From: Campylobacteraceae bacterium
GTDB taxonomy: Bacteria; Campylobacterota; Campylobacteria; Campylobacterales; Campylobacteraceae
NCBI GenBank assembly: GCA_031268335.1
Contig: JAIRXG010000006.1
Coordinates: 1 to 64,000, forward strand
DNA length: 64,000 nt
Direction of reading: 5' to 3'
The notes beneath the pieces were generated by a model that was given only the letters and a program-made list of their open reading frames with translations, was not told the origin of the DNA and searched no databases. Each line of letters begins with the position of its first letter. The first letter of the stretch is position 1. This document shows, piece after piece, positions 9,448-17,103 of this stretch. A program made the position numbers and the translations under genes.

Positions 9448-9650
9448 AAAAGGATAAATATTTTACATTTTTCTCTCAAGCGGCAGTTTTGCGAAATTTT
9501 GTTAAAGCAATGTAAATAGATATAAAAACATAGGTTTCTTAAGCGAATTATAATATTTTGGCGTATATAATATTGATTAAATTGATAGATTAACTTTACT
9601 TTTTTAGTGAGGTTTGGCAAAATATCAAATTCTACAACAAGGAGAGGGTT
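9448..9650 (+). repeat. Duplicated ssuD leader block, copy B
   Basis: Second copy of the approximately 205-nt block described at 6526-6730, ending in CAACAAGGAGAG before the ATG at 9651. It has TATAAT at 9566-9571 and keeps the leader hairpin (AACTTTACT with AGTGAGGTT). Confidence 0.85.
9566..9571 (+). promoter_or_regulatory. -10 box of ssuD copy 3
   Basis: TATAAT in GCGTATATAATA, at the same distance from the start codon as in the 6646 copy. Conservation between the duplicated leaders supports a real promoter. Confidence 0.5.
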
Positions 9651-10799
9651 ATGAGTTTAGGAATTTTTTGGTTTTTACCTACAGGAGGGGACGGCAGATA
9701 TTTAGGCAGGTCGTCTTTGGCAAGACCCGTGAGCAACGCTTATTTAAAACAGATTGCCACTACAGCCGAACAACTTGGATACGACGGACTTTTAATACCT
9801 ACAGGAAGCGGTAATCTTGACCCGTTTATCACTGCGGCAACATTGGCAAACGTAACAAATAAAATTAAACTTTTGGTTGCCCTAAGAACTTCAGCTACCG
9901 GAGGTCCTACTGTTTTTGCAAGGCAGAGCGCCACTTTGGACGAAGCGTTAAACGGCAGACTTATACTAAATGTAGTTCCGGGGGCTTGGCCTGAAGAGCT
10001 TGCAGCTGATGGCGTATTTTTAAATCACGATGAGAGATATGAAGCTGCGGATGAGTTTTTGACTATTTGGCGAAAACTTTTAAGCGGTGAAAAAGTTACT
10101 TTTAAGGGTAAATATTATCATGTAGAAAACGCTCAAAATTTATTTCCTTCAGTCCAAAAACCGCATCCGCCTTTATATTTCGGAGGTTCGTCCGACGCCG
10201 CGCACGAACTTACGGCAAAACATATAGACGCTTATCTTAGTTGGGGAGAACCGCCTCATTTGGTGGCTGAAAAAATAGCGGACGTTAAAAAAAGAGCCGC
10301 AGCGCTTGGGCGAACGGTAAAATTTGGCGTCAGACTCCAAATAATTGTACGGGAGAGCGAGGAGGAGGCGTGGGCTGCAGCAAACAAGCTTATAAGTCAT
10401 TTGGACGATGATTTGATAGCCGCAGCGCAAGCCAATCAAAATAGTTCCGATTCTGTGGGACAACGAAGAATAACGTCTTTACACAATGGCGATAGAAGCA
10501 AACTTGAGATAAGCCCTAATCTTTGGGCTGGCGTTGGTTTGATAAGAGGAGGGGCGGGCACAGCTCTTGTCGGAGACCCGAAAACGATAGTAAAAAGACT
10601 TCAGGAGTATATAGATATTGGAGTAGATACATTTGTACTTTCGGGCTATCCGCACTTAGAAGAAGCCGTGCGTTTTGCGGAACTTGTTTTCCCATTGCTG
10701 CCGGACAAAAAACCGTTTACCGTTGAAAATAACATAGTAACCGGCGGTGCATTTGACACAAGACTAACCTCAAACAATAAACAAGCCGAAGCTTCATAA
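9651..10799 (+). CDS. ssuD: SsuD-like FMNH2-dependent monooxygenase, copy 3
   Basis: A 382-residue third SsuD paralogue. It is very like the others ([62 protein letters not shown]). It shares Gly and Asn at the E. coli His11 and Cys54 positions and has Gln at the His228 equivalent (FGVRLQIIV; codon 10338-10340). So the three copies carry His, Asn and Gln at one active-site position. It heads a tight run: a PNPOx-like protein 13 nt downstream, a radical SAM protein, then binding proteins and a full ABC transporter. That makes it the copy most clearly tied to the radical SAM enzyme. Confidence 0.87.
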   Translation: MSLGIFWFLPTGGDGRYLGRSSLARPVSNAYLKQIATTAEQLGYDGLLIPTGSGNLDPFITAATLANVTNKIKLLVALRTSATGGPTVFARQSATLDEALNGRLILNVVPGAWPEELAADGVFLNHDERYEAADEFLTIWRKLLSGEKVTFKGKYYHVENAQNLFPSVQKPHPPLYFGGSSDAAHELTAKHIDAYLSWGEPPHLVAEKIADVKKRAAALGRTVKFGVRLQIIVRESEEEAWAAANKLISHLDDDLIAAAQANQNSSDSVGQRRITSLHNGDRSKLEISPNLWAGVGLIRGGAGTALVGDPKTIVKRLQEYIDIGVDTFVLSGYPHLEEAVRFAELVFPLLPDKKPFTVENNIVTGGAFDTRLTSNNKQAEAS

Positions 10800-10812
10800 A
10801 AAGGATTGTGAA

Positions 10813-11268
10813 ATGACACATAAGATTTTGGAACTATTAAACGATGAGAGAAGTGTAAAAGTTCTTATCAATATTGACGATGATGGAGTGGCGCATCCTG
10901 CGGTTAAAAACTCTTTGAGAAGTGAGAACGATAATATCGTGTATACCGAATTTCTTGAGTCTTCAAACACAAATCGTTTTTTAACTAAGGCTCTTTGGTT
11001 TGACAAAAAAGTCAGTATTTTGCTGCTTACTCACGATGGACGCAGTTTTAAAATCGTAGCACAACCGACAAGAGCCATAGTAAGCGGTAAGATATTTCAA
11101 AAATACTATGAAGAGGTTCAAAGCAAATTTAAAGATTTTGACCTCTCTACGGTATGGGTGTTTAAACCTTTGGAGATTACTGAGCAAACATTGCAAAAAA
11201 GAGTAGATGAGGAGAAGCGCGACAGACCTTACTTTTTACATTTGGACAGATTGGCAAAAGGAGCGTAA
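10813..11268 (+). CDS. Pyridoxamine 5'-phosphate oxidase-like (split-barrel) flavoprotein
   Basis: This 151-residue cytoplasmic protein has the pattern of the FMN-binding split barrel: KVLINIDDDGVAHPAVKNSL, then an acidic strand, SSNTNRFLTKALWFDKKVSILLL (a degenerate tyrNL...np.Vsllv), and FKIVAQPTRAIVSG. Families with this fold include PNPOx-type oxidases, F420/FMN-binding proteins and small flavin reductases. No catalytic assignment is possible. It lies 13 nt after ssuD copy 3 and 2 nt before the radical SAM gene. A role in supplying or holding reduced flavin for SsuD is possible, because no ssuE is present; that is inference only. Confidence 0.6.
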   Translation: MTHKILELLNDERSVKVLINIDDDGVAHPAVKNSLRSENDNIVYTEFLESSNTNRFLTKALWFDKKVSILLLTHDGRSFKIVAQPTRAIVSGKIFQKYYEEVQSKFKDFDLSTVWVFKPLEITEQTLQKRVDEEKRDRPYFLHLDRLAKGA

Positions 11269-11270
11269 AA

Positions 11271-12509
11271 ATGACAGCAAGAAGCGAGCTTACATTAGAC
11301 GAAGTTGCGGATAAGTATCCGAATTTTCCAAAAATTATTATCTTAAAAACAGATGTTCAAAGAAGAGGCGTTTATTATACTCAAAAGGCGCTTGAGGTTG
11401 TAAATCCCAATATACATCATTTGGGCGGGACGGATATTTTTGGTATCCGCGACGGCAAACTGAAATATCGTCCCGAATCTTTTACATTAAGAGACGGCAC
11501 TTCGGTCGTAAGTACGCCAACACCTCTTGAAAAAAATCCTTACATAGTTGATTTAATAGACGGCAAGTTGGTTTTGACCGATAAAGGCAATATATTGGAA
11601 GAGGTTTTTTATTGGGAAAAACCGGATTATTACGATAAAAAGACTTCAAGCGGCGCATTAATGCAAAACATCGTAGGTTCGCGTCCGCAAAGGCTCTCTT
11701 TGGTGCCAAATCGTTATTGTCATTTTTGGACGGACAATCAAGGGTGCAGATTTTGCGACATAGTAAATAATCTAAAACAGCAAAAGAACGAAATATCTAT
11801 GCAAACGAGGGTTGATCCCAAAGATGTGTCGGAAACCATAAAAGAGGCTTTGAAAGAGAAGGGCAGATTTACCGCTATATGTGTAACTTCAGGTTCTGAT
11901 TTTCACGGCAAAACCCCGTTTGATAAAGAGATAGATTACTATATAGAAATCTTGCAAGCCGTCGGAGAAAATTTCACGGCAAAAAGAGTTCCAATTCAAC
12001 TTGTCTGTACTGCCGTTACAAAAGAGCAGTTAAAAAGACTGCATGATAATACCAGTGTGGCTAGCGTTACTATGGATATAGAGATATTAAATGAAAATAT
12101 TTTCAACATCGTGTGTCCGGGTAAAGCCAAATGGGTCGGATATAAAGAGTGGAAAAAAAGACTTATAGACGCGGTTGAAGTTTTTGGAGAAAACAGAGTA
12201 AATACGGGCATTATTTCAGGCGTTGAATTGGTTGGAGAGTTTGGATTTAGGTCGGAGGATGAAGCTTTGGAAAGTGTGCTGAAAGAGGCGGATGAGCTTG
12301 CTGATTATGGTGTCAGCACGATAAATATGGTTTGGATACCGCGCCCGAACAGCTATTTTGCCAATGAGAAAAACGCATCTTTAGAATACTATGTGAGATT
12401 GGCGCAAGGACTTCAAGAGATAAGAAAAGAGCACAATCTAAAAATAGATTTTGACGACTATAGACGCTGCGGCAATCATCCGGATTCGGATTTGGCGCGC
12501 GTGTTTTGA
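11271..12509 (+). CDS. Radical SAM protein with C-x8-C-x2-C motif, copy 1
   Basis: A 412-residue cytoplasmic protein. The presumed [4Fe-4S]/SAM motif is CHFWTDNQGCRFC (11718-11756), a spacing of C-x8-C-x2-C instead of C-x3-C-x2-C. Downstream are SGSD (SAM-contact-like), a PIQLVC strand, the EILNENIFNIVCPGKAKW turn, and a C-terminal CGNHPDSDLARVF. The motif spacing and the KTDVQRRGVYY start recall the MSMEG_0568 radical SAM family of nitrilase clusters (from memory), but with no nitrilase here. The ribosome site is AAAGGAG. It is coupled to the PNPOx-like gene (2 nt) and ssuD copy 3. The reaction and substrate are unknown. Confidence 0.8.
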   Translation: MTARSELTLDEVADKYPNFPKIIILKTDVQRRGVYYTQKALEVVNPNIHHLGGTDIFGIRDGKLKYRPESFTLRDGTSVVSTPTPLEKNPYIVDLIDGKLVLTDKGNILEEVFYWEKPDYYDKKTSSGALMQNIVGSRPQRLSLVPNRYCHFWTDNQGCRFCDIVNNLKQQKNEISMQTRVDPKDVSETIKEALKEKGRFTAICVTSGSDFHGKTPFDKEIDYYIEILQAVGENFTAKRVPIQLVCTAVTKEQLKRLHDNTSVASVTMDIEILNENIFNIVCPGKAKWVGYKEWKKRLIDAVEVFGENRVNTGIISGVELVGEFGFRSEDEALESVLKEADELADYGVSTINMVWIPRPNSYFANEKNASLEYYVRLAQGLQEIRKEHNLKIDFDDYRRCGNHPDSDLARVF

Positions 12510-12534
12510 AAGCTTTTTAAAAAAAGAGGTTTAA

Positions 12535-13506
12535 ATGAAAAAGATAGCAATGTTTTTGATGGGTATTATAACCGTATTTATTGTTGAGGGTTGTACGGAT
12601 AAAAATGACGGCGATGCAAAAACCGTCGTTAGAATCGCATCTCAACCATACCCTTTTTATTCTCAGTTATTTGTGGCTAAACACCTTGGGATATTGGAAG
12701 AAGAGTTGAAAAATGTCAACGCTACATTTACTTGGGCAGAGTTTAAAGGCGGTCCTTTGGTGAATGAAGCTGTCGCATCCGGAAATGCCGACATCGGTAT
12801 GATGGGGGATATGCCTGCGATTTTGGCAAAGTCGTCAGGTCAAGACATACTGTTTTTTACGCATATGACTTATGGCGAAAGAGCGTTGGCTCTTGTTGTG
12901 AAAACAGACTCTCCGATACAAGATGTTAAAGAGATTAAAGGCAAAAAGGTAGCTTATGTGAAAGGTTCTAACGCACAGCATCTTTTGGCTATTTTGCTTG
13001 ATAATGCCGGACTTACGTTTAATGATATCGTATCTATAAATTTAGGCATGAGCGACATACCCGCCGCTATTGAGAGCGGCGATATTGATGCGGCTGTCGC
13101 TTGGGAACAGTATGTAAGTTCAATGGTGGCTGACGGCAAGGTTAGAGTAATAGTTGACGGCACAGGATTAAAAAGGGGAAATAACGTAAGTTATACAGTG
13201 AGAAGTTTTGCGCAAAAACACCCCGAAGTGTTAGTGGCTTATATAAAAGCCGTTCAAAGAGGGTCTGATTATATAAACTCACATCCAAAAGAGGCTGCGG
13301 TTTTAATCTCAAAAAATTTTGGGATTAAACCCGATATCTTAGAGATAGTTTTCAACAACTTCGTATATTACGCGTCGTTTACCGAGGAAGATATAGCGGA
13401 GATAAAAAGGGTTAAAGATTATATCTTCGCTGAAAAAATTATCAAAAACGATGTAAATATAGACGAATTGATAACTACAAAATATTTAAAAGAAGCAGGT
13501 CTGTAG
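12535..13506 (+). CDS. ABC sulfonate-type substrate-binding lipoprotein (group B, copy 1)
   Basis: A 323-residue SsuA/TauA-like binding protein with a lipobox (signal peptide ending FIVEGC, Cys at residue 20), so it is probably membrane-anchored in the periplasm. Mature landmarks are VRIASQPYPFYSQLFVAKHLG, ASGNADIGMMGDMPAI, GSNAQHLLA and a DIPAAIESGDIDAAVAWEQY segment typical of sulfonate/taurine receptors. It starts 26 nt after the radical SAM gene and is followed by a close paralogue and an ABC permease/ATPase, so it is likely a dedicated receptor for that transporter. Confidence 0.85.
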   Translation: MKKIAMFLMGIITVFIVEGCTDKNDGDAKTVVRIASQPYPFYSQLFVAKHLGILEEELKNVNATFTWAEFKGGPLVNEAVASGNADIGMMGDMPAILAKSSGQDILFFTHMTYGERALALVVKTDSPIQDVKEIKGKKVAYVKGSNAQHLLAILLDNAGLTFNDIVSINLGMSDIPAAIESGDIDAAVAWEQYVSSMVADGKVRVIVDGTGLKRGNNVSYTVRSFAQKHPEVLVAYIKAVQRGSDYINSHPKEAAVLISKNFGIKPDILEIVFNNFVYYASFTEEDIAEIKRVKDYIFAEKIIKNDVNIDELITTKYLKEAGL

Positions 13507-13534
13507 ATTTATAGACTAAAAGAGGAGGTGTGCT

Positions 13535-13606
13535 ATGAAACAGATCAATTTAATTATCGCGTATTAATGCGGTTTGGCGGGTGCGTTTATTTGTTATAAA
13601 CGATAG
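13535..13606 (+). pseudogene. Broken small ORF
   Basis: A good AGAGGAGGTG ribosome site precedes ATG at 13535. The frame reads MKQINLIIAY, a stop, then CGLAGAFICYKR and a stop. It looks like a very small hydrophobic protein interrupted by TAA, or a short leader peptide of 10 residues. It lies between the two group B binding-protein genes. No family is recognised. Confidence 0.3.
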
Positions 13607-13668
13607 ATTTTTTAAAACGTATCCATTGGTTACGAGGCAATTTTTTTACAAAAAACGGAGGAATTGAT

Positions 13669-14616
13669 ATGAAAAAAATAGTTTTAGCGTTTTTAACGCT
13701 TATTTCATTTGTGTTAGGCGAGGACAAAACTGCAGAACTCAGAATAGGCGCTCAAGCTTATCCGCTTTACGCGCCGCTTTGGGCGGCAAAAGAGTTAGGC
13801 TATCTTGACGAAGAGTTTAAAAAAGTAGGAGCAAAATATACATGGAATGTTTTTGCTAACGGACCCCTTGTAAACGAGGGAGTTAGAGGCGGCAGCATAG
13901 ATTTGGGAATTATGGCGGATTTGCCTGCTATTATCGCCAAGTCGGTCGGATTGGATATCGTTGTATTTGCTAATTTCGGCATAGGCGAAAAAGCGCTTGC
14001 GCTTATTGTGCCGCCGAGCTCTTCTATAAAAGAGGTTAAAGATATAAAGGGTAAAAAGATAGCTTATGGTAAAGGCACTTATGCACAGCATCTTTTGGCG
14101 CTTTTACTAAACAATAATGGATTGAAGTTTAGCGATATTACGGAGATAAATCTTGCTGCCGGCGATATTCCAGCAGCGCTTGAACGCGGCGATATTGACG
14201 GGGCTGTTGTGTGGGAACAATATATAAGTCAACTTACGGTTCCGAACAAAGCGCGGGTAGTGGCGGACGGCACCGGCATTAAGCTTGGCAATAATATCTC
14301 ATATATTAAGCGTGATTTTGCCAAAGCGCATCCGGAAAGTTTGATAGCATATATAAAAGCCGTACAACGCGGAGCAGAGTATATCAACAATAACAATAAA
14401 GCCGCTTCCGAACTTTTATCACCGACATTTAAAGTCTCTCCGCAAATTCTTGAGTCCGTATTTTCACACTTTGAATATTATGCGAAGTTTCAGCCGCGCG
14501 ATATTAAAGAGATAGAAAAGGTTAAAGACTATGTTTTGAGGGAGAAAATTATTCGTAAAGACATAGATATCAAGGAATTTATCACCACCGAATATCTGGA
14601 TAGAGCCGGAATATGA
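13669..14616 (+). CDS. ABC sulfonate-type substrate-binding protein (group B, copy 2)
   Basis: A 315-residue paralogue of the preceding binding protein but with a normal Sec signal (MKKIVLAFLTLISFVLGED) instead of a lipobox. Shared marks are LRIGAQAYPLYAPLWAAKELG, GGSIDLGIMADLPAI, GTYAQHLLA and DIPAALERGDIDGAVVWEQY. The stop overlaps the permease start (ATGA at 14613-14616), so translation is coupled. It is therefore the most likely primary receptor for the 14613-16138 transporter, with a probable organosulfonate ligand judged by family. Confidence 0.86.
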   Translation: MKKIVLAFLTLISFVLGEDKTAELRIGAQAYPLYAPLWAAKELGYLDEEFKKVGAKYTWNVFANGPLVNEGVRGGSIDLGIMADLPAIIAKSVGLDIVVFANFGIGEKALALIVPPSSSIKEVKDIKGKKIAYGKGTYAQHLLALLLNNNGLKFSDITEINLAAGDIPAALERGDIDGAVVWEQYISQLTVPNKARVVADGTGIKLGNNISYIKRDFAKAHPESLIAYIKAVQRGAEYINNNNKAASELLSPTFKVSPQILESVFSHFEYYAKFQPRDIKEIEKVKDYVLREKIIRKDIDIKEFITTEYLDRAGI

Positions 14617-15368
14617 TTATTAAGCGGATTGTCGGAGTAGTTTGGTACGTTGCTTTACCTATTTTGATAATAGCTGTTTGGAAGGCGGCGGATATAGCGG
14701 GGCTTATCACCTCTTATACCATGCCGCCGCCTGAAGATATCGTCATTACGGCATTTGAATTTTATAATGACGGAACACTTTTTGAACATATCAAAGCCAG
14801 CTTTATGCGTGTGATTGAGGGGTTTGGCATAGCGCTTGTTTTGGCTCTTTTTTTGGGGGTAGTAATAGGCTTAAACGTTCGCTTTGAGAAATTTACGGAT
14901 TCTGTGATACAAATCATTAAACCTATTCCGCCGATTGCATGGATACCTTTGGCGATATTATGGTTTGGTATCGGCGAAGCGTCCAAGATTTATATCATAG
15001 CTATAGGCGCATTTTTCCCCATTCTCGTTAATACTGTGGAGGGTATCAAAAACATAGATTCGCGTTATTTGGAGCTGGCGCGCGTCTATGAAGTGCGAAG
15101 AGGGCGTGTAATTTGGCGTGTGATATTGCCGGGCGCTCTTCCGTTTATCATGGTGGGTGTACGCATAGGGCTTGGTATGGGGTGGATATGTGTAGTAGCC
15201 GCAGAACTTATTGCGGCTAACAGCGGGATAGGCTACATGTTGATGGATGGACGCAGTCTCTCTCGCCCCGACATAGTCATTTTAGGAATGATAGTAATAG
15301 GCATTGTGGGTAAACTTATGGACGATATTTTGCGTTCTATCTCTAAAAGGATTATAAAATGGAATTAA
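14613..15368 (+). CDS. ABC transporter permease, SsuC/TauC-like
   Basis: A 251-residue integral membrane protein with about six hydrophobic segments and the BPD_transp_1 EAA loop at EVRRGRVIWRVILPGALP (about residues 150-167), where the ATPase docks. The motif PIPPIAWIPLAILWFGIG (about 108-125) is typical of SsuC/TauC/NitB permeases. It overlaps the binding-protein stop by 4 nt and the ATPase start by 10 nt, so it is part of one translationally coupled transporter. Confidence 0.9.
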   Translation: MIIKRIVGVVWYVALPILIIAVWKAADIAGLITSYTMPPPEDIVITAFEFYNDGTLFEHIKASFMRVIEGFGIALVLALFLGVVIGLNVRFEKFTDSVIQIIKPIPPIAWIPLAILWFGIGEASKIYIIAIGAFFPILVNTVEGIKNIDSRYLELARVYEVRRGRVIWRVILPGALPFIMVGVRIGLGMGWICVVAAELIAANSGIGYMLMDGRSLSRPDIVILGMIVIGIVGKLMDDILRSISKRIIKWN

Positions 15369-16138
15369 AAAGTTCGCACATAATTGAAATATCGCATCTT
15401 ACAAAAACATTTCAAAGCGGAAAAAATAGAATAGAAGCGCTTCAAGACATAAACCTTAAAATTGACCAGGGAGAGTTTGTCTCAATCATTGGAGCAAGCG
15501 GTTGCGGCAAAAGTACGCTGCTGCGCATTATCGGCGGATTAGACGGGGAATATAGAGGAAAAGTTCTTTTTGAAGGCAAGCCGATAATTGCGCCTTCCAG
15601 ACAAAGAGGTTTTATATTTCAAGATATTCGCCTGCTTCCTTGGCTTACGGTAGAAGAAAATATCAAATTTAGCTTGCCTTACAAAACGCCCGATGTTGAC
15701 GATATTGTCAGTAAAAAACTGGAGATAGTAAATCTCAAAGGATTTGAAAAAGCTTACCCCAAACAACTTTCCGGAGGAATGGCGCAGCGTGCAGCTATAG
15801 CCAGAGCATTGGCAAATCAACCGAAAGTTTTGTTGTTGGACGAGCCGTTCGGCGCGCTTGATGCTATCACAAAGATAAAATTGCAAGAGGAGATGTTGCG
15901 CATTTGGGAGAGTGAAAAAATCACTATGATTTTGGTAACTCACGACATTGACGAAGCGGTTTACCTTGGCAATCGTGTGGTTGTTATGACAAATCGCCCG
16001 GGTCGTATACAAAAAATACACGATGTAAAATTGACAAATCCGCGAAGCAGAATAAGTTACGAATTTAATATCCAAAAAGAGATAATATACAAAGAGTTTT
16101 TCAAAGACGTTGAGGTGCCGTTTGCATATGTAATATAA
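15359..16138 (+). CDS. ABC transporter ATP-binding protein, SsuB/TauB-like
   Basis: A 259-residue cytoplasmic ATPase powering the permease encoded just upstream. It has Walker A GASGCGKST (about residue 44), signature LSGGMAQRAAIARAL, Walker B VLLLDEPFGALD, and the switch His in VTHDIDEAV. The stretch VVMTNRPGRIQ is typical of the SsuB/TauB/NrtC group. It starts inside the permease gene. A hairpin terminator follows the stop closely, so the operon from about 9.57 kb probably ends here. Confidence 0.9.
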   Translation: MELKSSHIIEISHLTKTFQSGKNRIEALQDINLKIDQGEFVSIIGASGCGKSTLLRIIGGLDGEYRGKVLFEGKPIIAPSRQRGFIFQDIRLLPWLTVEENIKFSLPYKTPDVDDIVSKKLEIVNLKGFEKAYPKQLSGGMAQRAAIARALANQPKVLLLDEPFGALDAITKIKLQEEMLRIWESEKITMILVTHDIDEAVYLGNRVVVMTNRPGRIQKIHDVKLTNPRSRISYEFNIQKEIIYKEFFKDVEVPFAYVI

Positions 16139-16141
16139 AAT

Positions 16142-16171
16142 AGATTTTACAAATAAAATCTGTGTTTTTAT
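16142..16171 (+). terminator. Rho-independent terminator after ABC operon
   Basis: AGATTTTA (16142-16149) and TAAAATCT (16154-16161) form an 8-bp stem with loop CAAA, followed by GTGTTTTTATT. It begins 3 nt after the ATPase stop codon. Confidence 0.6.
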
Positions 16172-16291
16172 TGCTACATGTAGAGGTTGGCGATATAAAA
16201 ATTTACTTTATCATTGTCTCATTTTTTTGTCATTATAAGTGTAGGCATAGCATCCACCCCCCCTATCACTAATATGAGATACACACTTTTT

Positions 16292-16934
16292 GTCATTGCG
16301 AGGGCAAAGCCCGAAGCAATCCGGAAAGGTAAAAAACGTCACATGTAATAAAATAATATGACTGGATTGCCGCGCTTACGCTCGCAATGACGGGGGAATA
16401 TGTTCCTCAATAACAAACAAATGAAAACCTTCCTCATGTAAGCTTTTTATCATCTCGCAAAATAAAAAATAAAGTTAAAACTCATTACATGTAAGAATTT
16501 GACTATTTAGCAAGAATGTATTACGTCATTGCGAGGAGCGTGAGCTCTGAAGCAATCCAGCCCCTCTTGTCATTGAGCTTTCGTCATTGCGAATGTAGTG
16601 TTGCAATCCAGAATAAAATAACAATGGATTGCTTCGGAGCTCACGCTCCTCGCAATGACAAAAAGGGAGTATGATGCTCGTCCAATGACAAAAAAGGCTG
16701 ACCTCCTCGCAATGACAAGAATTTACGCAAGAAAGTGATTTAAAAAAAGAGTTACATGTAGCGTGAAATCCAGCCCTTATGTAACACATTAAGAAACCTA
16801 CATATAAGGGAAATCCCTCGCATGTAAGTATTTTACCTTTGTTTTTACTTTATGTCCGTCATTGCGAACGAAGTGAAGCAATCCAAAAAACATTAGCAAA
16901 CTGGATTGCTTCATCGCAAGCTACTCGCAATGAC
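16292..16934. repeat. Cluster of GTCATTGCGAG...GAAGCAATCC hairpin repeats
   Basis: At least eight copies, in both directions, of a 27-35 nt palindromic element that starts GTCATTGCGA and ends GCAATCC. They lie at 16292-16322 (+), 16364-16391 (-), 16525-16558 (+), 16583-16609 (+), 16626-16659 (-), 16697-16716 (- partial), 16858-16884 (+) and 16903-16934 (-). The middle varies (GAGCGTGAGCTC, GCAAAGCCC, ACGAAGTGA) but keeps dyad symmetry. Several +/- neighbours can fold into long hairpins. The element resembles small dispersed REP/MITE-like repeats seen in unrelated bacteria. The gap 16139-16949 holds no gene. Confidence 0.85.
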
Positions 16935-16949
16935 ATACATGTAAGTTAT

Positions 16950-17103
16950 CTACTCTTGCCAATAAAGATACGGATAACCGTTACCCTCATCTATTTTCCA
17001 AGGACTTGTGTCGTTGTTGCCAAAAGACCAACCAAGATTTTCATAAACTAATTGAGATTTTAGTTCAGCTTCCGATTTACTCTCGCCGTTAAGATTATCA
17101 TTG
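16950..17103 (-). pseudogene. Out-of-frame C-terminal tail of the GLUG lipoprotein gene
   Basis: Downstream of the TAG that ends the GLUG gene, a second frame stays open to a TAG at 16950. It reads SNDNLNGESKSEAELKSQ, then GWSFGNNDTSPWKIDEGNGY and PYLYWQE, the usual ending of GLUG-repeat proteins. Removing one T from the TTT at the junction would join the two parts. It is therefore the lost end of the gene at 17104-18582. Confidence 0.8.

Noticed and set aside
16292-16934. CRISPR array
   Set aside because: The repeats vary in centre and direction and are not separated by spacers of uniform length, so this is a hairpin-repeat cluster, not CRISPR.
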